Positions 8,351 through 16,126 of a stretch of DNA of 64,000 nt are shown in pieces. Each line of letters opens with the position of its first letter. Positions within the stretch are counted from its first letter, which is position 1. Where the stretch lies: the NCBI RefSeq assembly GCF_022698165.1, contig NZ_JALDAY010000010.1, forward strand, positions 62,001-126,000, read 5' to 3'. The notes beneath the pieces are model-generated. The model made no database searches, was not told the DNA's origin, and saw nothing but the letters and a program-made list of their open reading frames with translations. The translations under genes and the position numbers were made by a program. The DNA is from Streptomyces cylindrosporus. Its GTDB lineage: Bacteria > Actinomycetota > Actinomycetes > Streptomycetales > Streptomycetaceae.

Positions 8351-8422
8351 TCAACAGGAACAGGACCACACTCGACCGAAGTCGATGTGGGAGCGCGTGA
8401 CCAGCCACTGCTGTGGATGCAT
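8351..8422 (-). CDS. Cysteine-ending leader peptide (23 residues)
   Basis: A short ATG frame on the minus strand, 145 bases ahead of the binding-protein start, encodes 23 residues ending RSHIDFGRVWSCSC and then TGA. It fits the pattern of actinobacterial leader peptides upstream of sulfur-assimilation genes: a basic residue, H-[IV]-D, an R-V core and one or two terminal Cys codons. Ribosome stalling at the Cys codons when charged cysteinyl-tRNA is scarce would change expression of the downstream gene. The peptide is seen directly; its sensing role is inferred from family knowledge. Confidence 0.7.
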   Translation of the reverse strand: MHPQQWLVTRSHIDFGRVWSCSC

Positions 8423-8493
8423 GGGCCAAGTGGAACAGGCATCCGGTTCCGCGTCAACCGACATGAGACGTGCGGCTCACATGATGGACGGCC

Positions 8494-8524
8494 TTGACAG
8501 CGAGGGGAAACGGCGCCGTAAAGT
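8494..8524 (+). promoter_or_regulatory. Candidate promoter of the permease-monooxygenase operon
   Basis: A perfect TTGACA (-35) at 8494-8499 is followed after 19 bases by TAAAGT (-10, 8519-8524). It is correctly oriented about 100 bases ahead of the permease start. The spacing is longer than the usual 17-18 bases, so the call is tentative. Confidence 0.3.
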
Positions 8525-8623
8525 CGACGGACGGCCCTGCTGAGGGGCTCGGCCGTAGCGCGCCCCGTGCGGCGCACTCGTGTGAAGGCACCCGCCGTCG
8601 ATCGACGTCCACGGAGCCTTCGC

Positions 8624-9478
8624 ATGTCCTCCGACACTCTCGCCAAAGTCCCGGCACCCGACATACCCGAGCAGGCCGACGCCCTGCGGATCGTTCCGCA
8701 ACGGCGGTACGGCCAGTGGGCCGCTGCCGTGCTCGTGCTCGCGCTGCTCGGTCTCGCCGTCAACTCCGTTCTGCGCAACCGGGCGTTCCAGTGGGACGTC
8801 GTCGCCGACTACTTCACCTCGGACTCCGTGCTGCGCGGGCTGTGGCTCACGCTGTGGCTGACCGCGGTGGTGATGGTGCTCGGGTTCGCGCTCGGCACCC
8901 TGCTCGCTGCGTTCCGGCTGTCCGCCAACCCCGTGCTGAGATGGGTGAGTTGGGGGTACGTCTGGCTGTTCCGGTCGATCCCGATCCTGGTGCAGCTGCT
9001 GTTGTGGTTCAACATCGGCGCGCTGTACCCGGAGTTGTTCGGCGTCAGGACCGTCAACCTGCTCGGGCCCGTCGAGGTCGCCATCGTCGGGCTGACCCTG
9101 CACGAGGCCGCCTATGCCGCCGAGGTGGTGCGCGGCGGGATCCTCGCCGTCGACCGCGGGCAGATCGAGGCCGCCCAGGCGCTCGGGCTGAGCCGGTGGC
9201 GGCGCTGGCGGCGGATCGTGCTGCCGCAGGCGATGCGCTCCATCGTGCCGCCCGCCGGGAACATGCTGATCGGCACCCTCAAGGGCACCTCCATCGTCAG
9301 CGTCATCGCGGTCAGCGACCTGCTCTTCTCGGTGCAGCTCGTCTACCACCGCACCTACCAGGTCATCCCGCTGCTGATGGTCGCCACCCTCTGGTACACG
9401 ATCGTCACCTCGGTGCTCGGCGTCGGCCAGTACTACGTGGAGAAGCACTACGCGCGCGGCTCGGAGCGGGTGCGATGA
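8624..9478 (+). CDS. Amino-acid-type ABC transporter permease
   Basis: Inner-membrane permease of 284 residues of the His/Glu/Gln/Arg (HisM/GlnP) type. It has five or six membrane segments and the EAA loop EAAQALGLSRWRRWRRIVLPQA that contacts the ATPase, located near residues 184-205. The in-frame GTG at 8567 is an alternative start, but the ATG at 8624 (MSSDTLAKV) has GGAG eight bases upstream and the usual N-terminal length. The gene opens a five-gene unit with 4-base or smaller overlaps that also encodes a flavoprotein, the ATPase and two flavin monooxygenases. The transporter probably imports an organosulfur compound. Confidence 0.87.
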   Translation: MSSDTLAKVPAPDIPEQADALRIVPQRRYGQWAAAVLVLALLGLAVNSVLRNRAFQWDVVADYFTSDSVLRGLWLTLWLTAVVMVLGFALGTLLAAFRLSANPVLRWVSWGYVWLFRSIPILVQLLLWFNIGALYPELFGVRTVNLLGPVEVAIVGLTLHEAAYAAEVVRGGILAVDRGQIEAAQALGLSRWRRWRRIVLPQAMRSIVPPAGNMLIGTLKGTSIVSVIAVSDLLFSVQLVYHRTYQVIPLLMVATLWYTIVTSVLGVGQYYVEKHYARGSERVR

Positions 9479-11229
9479 GGGCCTCCCTGGTGATCGTCGG
9501 GGCCGGGCCGCGGGGGACCGGTCTGATCGAGCGGATCGCCGCCAACGCGCCCGAGCTGTACGCCGGTTCGGGCCTCGACATCCATCTCGTGGACCCGCAT
9601 CAGCCGGGCGCCGGGCGCATCTGGCGGGCCGCGCAGTCGCCGCTGCTGTGGATGAACTCCCACGCGGAGGACGTCACCATGTTCACCGACGAGACGGTGG
9701 CCATGGAGGGCCCGGTGCGCGAGGGCCCCACGCTGCACGAGTGGGCCGGCATCGACGGGCGCGTCTTCGCCGACCGGCAGCTGCAGGGCTCGTATCTGCG
9801 CTGGGTGCACGAGCAGGCCGTCGCCGCCCTGCCCCCGGACGTCACCGTCCACCACCACCCGCGCCGCGCCCTGCGGATCAGCGGCTCGCGCGAGGGGCGT
9901 CAGCAGGTGTGGCTGGAGGGCCGGCCCAGACCCCTCCTCGCCGACCTGGTCGTGGTCGCGGTCGGCCACCTCGACGCCGAACTCGACGATCAGCAGGGCG
10001 AGTTGGCGGCCTACGCGCGCACCCACGGGCTCGTCCACCTGCCGCCCGACTTCACCGCCGACAGCGACCTGTCCGCGCTCAGGCCCGGCGAACCCGTCCT
10101 CGTCCGCGGCTTCGGGCTCGCCTTCGTCGACCTGATGGTGCTGCTCACCGAGGGACGCGGCGGCCGGTACGAGGGGGACACGTACGTGCCCTCGGGACAG
10201 GAGCCCGTGCTGTACGTCGGGTCGCGGCGCGGAGTGCCGTACCACTCGAAGATCGGTTACGACTGGAGCGGCGAACGGCCGCCGCTGCCGCGGTTCTTCG
10301 GGCCCGTGCAGGTGCGGGAGCTGCTGGACCGGCCGCACGGGTTCGACTTCGGGCGGGACGTGTGGCCGCTGGTGGAGAAGGAGTTGGGGTTCGCCCACTA
10401 CCACCGGTTGTTCACCGCGCACCAGGAGCGGACCGCGATGTCCTGGGCCGACTTCGAGGAGAAGTACGCGGCCGGGAGCGGGGCCGAGATCCAGGCGCTC
10501 GTGGCGTCCGCCGTGCCCGACCCGGCCGACCGGCTGGACCTCGCCGCGCTCGACCATCCGCTGGACGGGGTGCGCTACGGCTCCTTCGAGGAGTTCCAGG
10601 AGGGGCTGCGCGGATATGTCGAGGCCGATCTGAGGCGGCGTCATGACGACCGGAACAGTCCGGACTTGGCCGTCTTCCTCGGACTCCTGTCCGTCTACGG
10701 GCAGTTGATCCGGCTCGGTGGCATCGGGCCCTGGTGGCACGGGTTCTTCAGCTATCTGGCCTCCGGGCCGCCCGGACCGCGGCTGCGGCAGCTGCTGGCG
10801 CTGTCCCGGGCCGGGATCGTGAAGTTCCTCGGCGCGGACATGACCGTCACCGCGGCGGACGGGGTGTTCCGGGCGGCCGGCGCGACCGTGCCCGGTGCCT
10901 TCGTCGAGGCGCGGGCGCTGGTCGAGGCCCGGCTGCCCGAGCCCACCGTCAAAAGGGCGAGCGATCCGCTGCTGCGTGAGCTGGCCGCCGACGGCGCCGC
11001 CGAGACAGCGGACGGACTGCTGCGGGTGGACCCGGTCGACGGGCGCGTCCTCGACCGGGCCGGCCGGCCGCATCCACGGCGTTTCGCGCTGGGCCCGTTC
11101 ACCGACGGGCGAACCCCCGGCGCCTTCACCCGCCCGCGCACCGGCGGGCCCGCCTTCCGGCAGAACGACGCCACAGCGCGGGCCGCACTGCGCTTCCTGG
11201 CCGAGCTCTCCTCCCGGGCGGCCGCATGA
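9475..11229 (+). CDS. FAD/NAD(P)-binding oxidoreductase-like protein
   Basis: Protein of 584 residues. The ATG overlaps the permease stop (ATGA at 9475-9478). The N-terminus LVIVGAGPRGTGLIERI is a Rossmann dinucleotide-binding motif, and the following WMNSHAEDVTMFTD and the DLVVVAVGHLD segment near 160 match the FAD-NAD(P)-binding family (PF13454 type). C-terminal to about 260 the chain is less recognisable. In the operon it could be an N- or S-monooxygenase that prepares the imported compound, or a reductase supporting the two luciferase-type enzymes that follow. Which reaction it performs cannot be read from the sequence. Confidence 0.7.
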   Translation: MRASLVIVGAGPRGTGLIERIAANAPELYAGSGLDIHLVDPHQPGAGRIWRAAQSPLLWMNSHAEDVTMFTDETVAMEGPVREGPTLHEWAGIDGRVFADRQLQGSYLRWVHEQAVAALPPDVTVHHHPRRALRISGSREGRQQVWLEGRPRPLLADLVVVAVGHLDAELDDQQGELAAYARTHGLVHLPPDFTADSDLSALRPGEPVLVRGFGLAFVDLMVLLTEGRGGRYEGDTYVPSGQEPVLYVGSRRGVPYHSKIGYDWSGERPPLPRFFGPVQVRELLDRPHGFDFGRDVWPLVEKELGFAHYHRLFTAHQERTAMSWADFEEKYAAGSGAEIQALVASAVPDPADRLDLAALDHPLDGVRYGSFEEFQEGLRGYVEADLRRRHDDRNSPDLAVFLGLLSVYGQLIRLGGIGPWWHGFFSYLASGPPGPRLRQLLALSRAGIVKFLGADMTVTAADGVFRAAGATVPGAFVEARALVEARLPEPTVKRASDPLLRELAADGAAETADGLLRVDPVDGRVLDRAGRPHPRRFALGPFTDGRTPGAFTRPRTGGPAFRQNDATARAALRFLAELSSRAAA

Positions 11230-12017
11230 CATCCCCTACCCCGAGGAACCCATCGATGAGTGTCATGGTCGACATCAGATCCGTCCACAAGAGCTTCGGA
11301 CCGCTCGACGTCCTCAAGGGCATCGACCTCCAGGTGCGCACCGGCGAGGTCACCGTCGTCCTCGGCCCGTCCGGCTCCGGCAAGTCGACGCTGCTGCGCA
11401 CCATCAACCACCTGGAGAAGGTGGACCACGGCGCGATCAGCGTGGACGGCACCCTGATCGGCTACCGGCGCTCCGGCGACAGACTGCACGAACTGCCCGA
11501 GCGCGAGGTGCTCAGACAGCGGACACGGATCGGCTTCGTCTTCCAGAACTTCAACCTGTTCCCGCACCTCACCGTGGTGGAGAACGTGATCGAGGCGCCG
11601 GTGTCCGCGCTGAAGCGGCCCCGCAGGGAAGCCGTGGCGAGTGCGCGCCGGCTGCTGGAGCGGGTGGGGCTCGGCGACAGGACCGACGCCTACCCGGGGC
11701 AGCTCTCCGGCGGCCAGCAGCAGCGGGTCGCCATCGCGCGGGCGCTCGCCCTGGAGCCGAAGCTGCTGCTCTTCGACGAGCCGACCTCCGCGCTCGACCC
11801 CGAACTGGTCGGTGAAGTCCTGGATGTCATAAGGGACTTGGCCCACCAGGGCACCACGATGATCGTCGTCACGCACGAGATCGGGTTCGCCCGCGAGGTC
11901 GCCGACACCGTTGTCTTCATGGCCGACGGGCGGATCGTCGAGCAGGGCCCGCCGACGGACGTACTGGACAACCCGCGGCACGAGCGCACGCGGGCCTTTC
12001 TCTCGAAGGTGCTGTGA
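11226..12017 (+). CDS. Amino-acid-type ABC transporter ATP-binding protein
   Basis: ATPase of 263 residues pairing with the permease and binding protein nearby. Walker A is GPSGSGKST, the Q loop is FVFQNFNLFPHLTVVENV, the signature is LSGGQQQR, Walker B is LLLFDEPTSALD, and the switch His lies in VVTHEIGFA. These are the hallmarks of GlnQ/HisP-type ATPases. The ATG overlaps the preceding stop (ATGA). A second in-frame ATG at 11256 (MSVMVDIRSV) is a plausible alternative start that would better fit family length. Confidence 0.92.
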   Translation: MTSPTPRNPSMSVMVDIRSVHKSFGPLDVLKGIDLQVRTGEVTVVLGPSGSGKSTLLRTINHLEKVDHGAISVDGTLIGYRRSGDRLHELPEREVLRQRTRIGFVFQNFNLFPHLTVVENVIEAPVSALKRPRREAVASARRLLERVGLGDRTDAYPGQLSGGQQQRVAIARALALEPKLLLFDEPTSALDPELVGEVLDVIRDLAHQGTTMIVVTHEIGFAREVADTVVFMADGRIVEQGPPTDVLDNPRHERTRAFLSKVL

Positions 12018-13072
12018 TGCTGCATCTCTCCGCCGCCGTCGACCAACCGTCCGCCTACGACGCGGGCTCCTACGTGGAGCTGGCGCGGCTCGCCGAGCGC
12101 GGCGGACTCGACTTCGTGACCCTCGGCGACACCTTCGCCCGCCCCGGGCCCGACGCGCTCGCCGTGCTGTCCAGGGTCGCGCCCGCCACCACCCGTGTCG
12201 GCCTGGTGCCCACCGTCACCACCACGCACACCGAGCCCTTCCATGTGCAGGCCGCCGTCGCCACCCTCGACTGGGTCAGCCGGGGCCGGGCCGGCTGGCG
12301 GATCGAGGTGTCGGCCACCGAGGGCGAGGCCCGGCTCTTCGGCCGCAGGCACGCGGCCCCCGCCGAGACGCTGTGGCACGAGGCCGGCGAAGTCGCCGAC
12401 GTGGCCGCCAGGTTGTGGGACAGCTGGGAGGACGACGCCGAGATACGGGACGTGTCCACCGGCCGCTTCATCGACCGGGACAAGCTGCACCACGTCGACT
12501 TCGAGGGCACCGGCTTCTCGGTGAAGGGCCCCTCGACCGTCCCCCGCCCGCCGCAGGGCCATCCGGTACGGGTGGTCGACGCCACCGAGGGACCCGCCCG
12601 GCGTACCGCCGCCCGGTACGCCGACGTGGCCCTCGTGCGCGCCGCGAGCCCCGCGCAGGCGGGCGCCGTACGCGACCAACTCCGGGCGGACGCCAAGGAC
12701 TTCGGGCGGGACCCCGACACCCTCCGGGTCCTCGCGAGCCTCCTCGTCGACCTCGGCGACGGCGAGCACGCGGCCGAACCGGGCCACGGCGGGGGCGGCC
12801 CCCGGCAGACCGCGCAGGGCCCGCTGTACCGGGGCGGCCCGGTGGACCTCGCCGAACTCGTCACCGCCTGGCACACGGACGGCATCGTCGACGGCTTCCA
12901 CCTCACACCCGCCGAGCCCCGCCGCGACCTGGAGCGGCTCGTCAACGGCACGGTCGCGCTGCTCCAGCACCGCGGTCTGTTCCGCACCTTCTACCCGGGC
13001 AGCACGCTCCGGGAGCACCTCGGCCTCGCCAGGCCGGCCAACCAGTACGCCGTGACAGGGGGAACGTCATGA
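12017..13072 (+). CDS. LLM-class flavin-dependent oxidoreductase (first of two)
   Basis: Luciferase-like monooxygenase of 351 residues, predicted TIM barrel using FMNH2 and O2. The start ATG shares its A with the upstream stop (TGATG); a GTG three bases earlier is equally possible. The segments GLDFVTLGDTFARPGPDALAV, the TVTTTHTEPFHVQAAVATLDWVS block and TVPRPPQGHPVRVVDAT-like text near 178-195 fit the NtaA/SnaA/DszA branch, which oxidatively opens C-N or C-S bonds. Together with its paralogue and a cysteine-type importer it points to desulfurisation of an alkylated cysteine or related compound, like the Bacillus yxe and ytm operons. Confidence 0.85.
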   Translation: MLHLSAAVDQPSAYDAGSYVELARLAERGGLDFVTLGDTFARPGPDALAVLSRVAPATTRVGLVPTVTTTHTEPFHVQAAVATLDWVSRGRAGWRIEVSATEGEARLFGRRHAAPAETLWHEAGEVADVAARLWDSWEDDAEIRDVSTGRFIDRDKLHHVDFEGTGFSVKGPSTVPRPPQGHPVRVVDATEGPARRTAARYADVALVRAASPAQAGAVRDQLRADAKDFGRDPDTLRVLASLLVDLGDGEHAAEPGHGGGGPRQTAQGPLYRGGPVDLAELVTAWHTDGIVDGFHLTPAEPRRDLERLVNGTVALLQHRGLFRTFYPGSTLREHLGLARPANQYAVTGGTS

Positions 13073-14109
13073 CCGTACGGCCGCGCAGGCGGATGCATCT
13101 GGCGGCGTACTTTCCCGGCGTCGACAACACCACCGTACGGGCCGATCCGCGGTCGAGGTCGCGGATCGAGTTCTCGTCGTTCGAGCATCTCGCCCGCACC
13201 GCCGAACGCGGGCTGTTCGACTTCTTCTTCCTCGCCGAGTCGCTGACCGTGCTCAGCGCCCTGGCCGGGGTGACCGAGCGCCTCGGGCTCGCGGCCACCG
13301 TCGACGCGACCTTCAACGAGCCGTACGAACTCGCCCGCAGGCTGGCCACCCTGGACCACCTCAGCGGCGGGCGGGCGGCCTGGAACGTGGTGACCTCCTC
13401 CGACGCCTCCACCGGCGCGAACTTCCGCCGCGGCGTCTTCCTGAACCGGGCCGACCGGTATGTGCGGGCCGCCGAATTCGTCGCCGTGGCAAGGAAGTTG
13501 TGGGACTCCTGGACGCCGGAGGGCGTCTCCCGGCCGGTGGCACACCGGGGGCGGCACTTCGACATCGCGGGCGAGTTCACCGTGCCGCGCCCGCCGCAGG
13601 GGCACCCGGTCGTCATCCAGGCCGGCGACTCGGACGAGGGACGGGAGTTCGCCGCCGCCACCGCCGACGTCGTCTTCACGCGGCAGAGTTCGCTGGAGTC
13701 GGGGCGCGCCTTCTACGCCGACGTGAAGCGCCGCCTGGCGAAGTACGGCCGTACACCCGACGATCTCAAGATCATGTCCGGGGTCTCGGTCGTCCTCGGC
13801 GACACCGCGGCCGATGCTCGGGAGAAGGCCGCCGAGATCAGGCGGCAGCAGAACTCCTTGTACGACCCGGACGGGCCCCGGTCCTTCGTCGGCACCCCGG
13901 AGGCGGTCGCCGGTGAACTCGACGATCTCGTGCGGCGTGAGGCCTGCGACGGCTTCGTCCTCGTACCGCATCTCACCCCGACCGGACTCGACGGGTTCGT
14001 GGACCGGGTGGTGCCGCTGCTCCAGGAGCGCGGTGCGTTCCGTACGGAATACCGGGGGGCGACGTTGCGCTCCCATCTGGGGTTGTCCGAGCCGGTATGG
14101 AAGGGTTGA
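13069..14109 (+). CDS. LLM-class flavin-dependent monooxygenase, NtaA/SnaA/DszA type (second of two)
   Basis: Monooxygenase of 346 residues whose ATG overlaps the stop of the first enzyme (ATGA at 13069-13072). Characteristic blocks are HLARTAERGLFDFFFLAES, LSGGRAAWNVVTSSD (flavin-binding), and FTVPRPPQGHPVVIQAG near residue 166-182, all typical of the nitrilotriacetate/alkanesulfonate/dibenzothiophene monooxygenase group. FMNH2 is supplied by a separate reductase. It closes the transporter operon. Two non-identical LLM enzymes in one unit suggest sequential oxidations or two substrates. Confidence 0.87.
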   Translation: MTVRPRRRMHLAAYFPGVDNTTVRADPRSRSRIEFSSFEHLARTAERGLFDFFFLAESLTVLSALAGVTERLGLAATVDATFNEPYELARRLATLDHLSGGRAAWNVVTSSDASTGANFRRGVFLNRADRYVRAAEFVAVARKLWDSWTPEGVSRPVAHRGRHFDIAGEFTVPRPPQGHPVVIQAGDSDEGREFAAATADVVFTRQSSLESGRAFYADVKRRLAKYGRTPDDLKIMSGVSVVLGDTAADAREKAAEIRRQQNSLYDPDGPRSFVGTPEAVAGELDDLVRREACDGFVLVPHLTPTGLDGFVDRVVPLLQERGAFRTEYRGATLRSHLGLSEPVWKG

Positions 14110-14113
14110 TCGT

Positions 14114-14893
14114 ATGAGTTCGGATGCGTCCGACGAGTGGAAGAAGTGGCACGAGCAGCGCGTGGAGTCGGTCGCCGGGCCCTACGGGCCGCTCGCGCTG
14201 ACCGGCACGCACTGGCTCGACGACCATCCGGACGGTCGACTTCCGGACATCCCGGGGGTCTGGACGGCCGACGGGGACGGTGTGGTGCTGGCCGCCGCCG
14301 CGGTGGACGGTCTCACGGTCGACGGACGCCCGCTCGACGGCGAGGTGCGGCTGGCCGCCGACACCGGCGCGCTGGCCGCGGCCCGGGTCGCGCACGGCGA
14401 GCGGCGGCTGGTGGTGCTGGTGCGCGAAGGGCTCTGGGGGGTACGGGACTTCGACCCCGGAGCCGGGACGCGGCGGGCCTTCCGGGGCATCGACGCCACT
14501 CCGTACGATCCGCGCTGGTCGGTGCCGGGGCGGTTCACCCCGTACGGCGAGGACCGGACGGTGCGGGTGAGGAACCACGACGGGCGTGAGCGCGGGCTCG
14601 GACTCGCCGGCTCGCTGGCCTTCGCGCTGGACGGGCGGGAGTTCACCCTTCAGGTCGCCGCCCAGGGCGACGTCCTGTGGGCGGTGTTCGCCGACTCGAC
14701 CAGCGGCGACGGCAGTTTCCGCTTCCGTTTCCTCTACCCGGCCGCCCCCGACGGACAGGGGCGTACGACCGTCGACTTCAACCGCGCCCAACTGCCGCCG
14801 TGCGCCTTCGCCGACCACTTCATCTGCCCCTTCCCGCCGCCCGGGAACACCCTCGACATCGCGATCGAGGCGGGGGAGCGCAACCTGGTCTGA
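14114..14893 (+). CDS. DUF1684 domain protein
   Basis: Protein of 259 residues starting four bases after the monooxygenase stop, so probably part of the same transcript. The C-terminal signature VDFNRAQLPPCAFADHFICP followed by FPPPGNTLDIAIEAGE is the hallmark of DUF1684, a family of unknown biochemical function found in many actinobacteria. The middle is a beta-rich domain with WSVPGRFTPY and RGLGLAGSLAF. No signal peptide is seen, so it is cytoplasmic. Co-transcription with the sulfur locus may be incidental. A weak hairpin (CCTGGT...ACCAGG) spans the stop codon. Confidence 0.8.
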   Translation: MSSDASDEWKKWHEQRVESVAGPYGPLALTGTHWLDDHPDGRLPDIPGVWTADGDGVVLAAAAVDGLTVDGRPLDGEVRLAADTGALAAARVAHGERRLVVLVREGLWGVRDFDPGAGTRRAFRGIDATPYDPRWSVPGRFTPYGEDRTVRVRNHDGRERGLGLAGSLAFALDGREFTLQVAAQGDVLWAVFADSTSGDGSFRFRFLYPAAPDGQGRTTVDFNRAQLPPCAFADHFICPFPPPGNTLDIAIEAGERNLV

Positions 14894-15105
14894 ACCAGGG
14901 CGCAAGTGGCCAAAAAACATGGTTCGTTCAGTGGTCGACGGCCGAAAGGCGCCCTTGCGTCTACCGGTCGTTCGGCCGAATACTCCCGGGAAGCGCTTGT
15001 CAGGGGCACGGCTTGTCCGAAATCCGGACGATCAAAGCCCTGACTGCGCCTCACGGGGCCCCGACCCCACGCGGGCCCCCCGACTTCCCCTTGGGAGGAA
15101 CGAAC

Positions 15106-16005
15106 GTGAGGATCAAGCGCACCACCCCCCGCAGCGGCATTTCGAGACGGACCCGGCTGATCGCCGTGACCACCGGACTCGTGGCCGCCGCCGCGATCGC
15201 GGTCCCCAGCGCGAACGCGTCCACCGCCACGCCCTTCAGCACGGCGCAGCTGAAAAGCGCCAACGCCTCCGTGCTGAAGGCCGACGTCCCCGGTACCGCC
15301 TGGGCCGTCGACAGCAAGACCAACCGCGTTGTCGTCACCGTCGACAGCACGGTCTCCAAGGCCGAGATCGCCAAGATCAAGAGTGCGGCGGGCAGCAACG
15401 CCGGCGCCCTCACCATCAAGCACACGGCCGGGCAGTTCAAGCCGCTGATCACCGGCGGCGACGCCATCTACGGCGGGGCGTACCGCTGCTCGCTCGGCTT
15501 CAACGTGCACAGCGGGAGCACGTACTACTTCCTGACCGCCGGGCACTGCGGCGAGGTCGCCTCGACCTGGTACTCCAACTCGGGGCACACCACGACGCTG
15601 GGCACGAACGTCAGCTACAGCTTCCCGACCAACGACTTCGCGCTGGTCCGCTACACCAACTCCTCGATCGCCCACCCGAGCGCGGTCGGCAGCCAGACCA
15701 TCTCCAGTGCGGCCACCCCGAGCGTCGGTACGACCGTGTACCGCCGCGGCTCGACCACCGGCACGCACAGCGGGCGGGTCACCGCGCTGAACGCGACCGT
15801 CAACTACGGCAGTGGTGACATCGTCTACGGCATGATCCAGACCACGGTCTGCGCCGAGGGCGGCGACAGCGGCGGTCCGCTCTACGCGGGTACAGTCGCG
15901 TACGGTCTGACCTCCGGCGGCAGCGGCGACTGCACCTCCGGCGGCACGACCTTCTTCCAGCCGGTCACCGAGGCGCTGAGCTACTACGGCGTGAGCGTCG
16001 GCTGA
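15106..16005 (+). CDS. Streptogrisin B-like secreted serine protease (S1 family)
   Basis: Secreted chymotrypsin-fold protease precursor of 299 residues. The GTG start has GGGAGG seven bases upstream. A signal peptide with an Arg-rich front and a cleavage site near ANA-S (residue 38) is followed by a short propeptide of about 76 residues. The mature enzyme begins at Ile115 (ITGGDAIYGG), matching the start of S. griseus protease B. The catalytic triad is His147 (TAGHC), Asp177 (NDFALV) and Ser255 (GDSGGPL), and four Cys form the two family disulfides. The VTALNATVNYG and TFFQPVTEAL ends are diagnostic. It should self-cleave its propeptide outside the cell. Confidence 0.93.
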   Translation: MRIKRTTPRSGISRRTRLIAVTTGLVAAAAIAVPSANASTATPFSTAQLKSANASVLKADVPGTAWAVDSKTNRVVVTVDSTVSKAEIAKIKSAAGSNAGALTIKHTAGQFKPLITGGDAIYGGAYRCSLGFNVHSGSTYYFLTAGHCGEVASTWYSNSGHTTTLGTNVSYSFPTNDFALVRYTNSSIAHPSAVGSQTISSAATPSVGTTVYRRGSTTGTHSGRVTALNATVNYGSGDIVYGMIQTTVCAEGGDSGGPLYAGTVAYGLTSGGSGDCTSGGTTFFQPVTEALSYYGVSVG

Positions 16006-16019
16006 CGAACCTTCCGGCG

Positions 16020-16048
16020 GCCCCCGCGCGCAACAGGCGCGCGGGGGC
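16020..16048 (+). terminator. Intrinsic terminator of the streptogrisin B-like gene
   Basis: A perfect 12-base-pair stem (16020-16031 with 16037-16048, GCCCCCGCGCGC / GCGCGCGGGGGC) and AACAG loop begins 15 bases after the stop, followed by TCCCTCTTG. Confidence 0.8.
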
Positions 16049-16126
16049 TCCCTCTTGTGCGGGTTACGGAGTTACCGTCGAAGTACAGGTAGGGGTACAG
16101 GCAGGCACAGTCCCCTGGGGGCCGGC

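Larger units (their letters stand above)
8206..8623. other. Control region between the divergent transporter genes (418 bases)
   Basis: Apart from the short leader-peptide gene at 8351-8422 this region has no protein gene. From 8214 to about 8320 the + strand is almost all purines (GAAAGGAG motifs recur), so the untranslated leader of the binding-protein mRNA on the other strand is pyrimidine-rich. On the + strand TTGACA at 8494-8499 followed by TAAAGT at 8519-8524 is a possible promoter for the permease operon, although a 19-base spacing is long. Confidence 0.45.

Noticed and set aside
8463..8543. 26-residue frame on the + strand ending RPC as a second leader peptide
   Set aside because: It lacks the H-[IV]-D...R-V pattern and has no ribosome-binding site; only the minus-strand peptide fits.
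11911..14109. A 732-residue frame extending the second monooxygenase upstream
   Set aside because: The upstream part is the out-of-frame shadow of the ATPase and first monooxygenase; the real start is the ATGA overlap at 13069.
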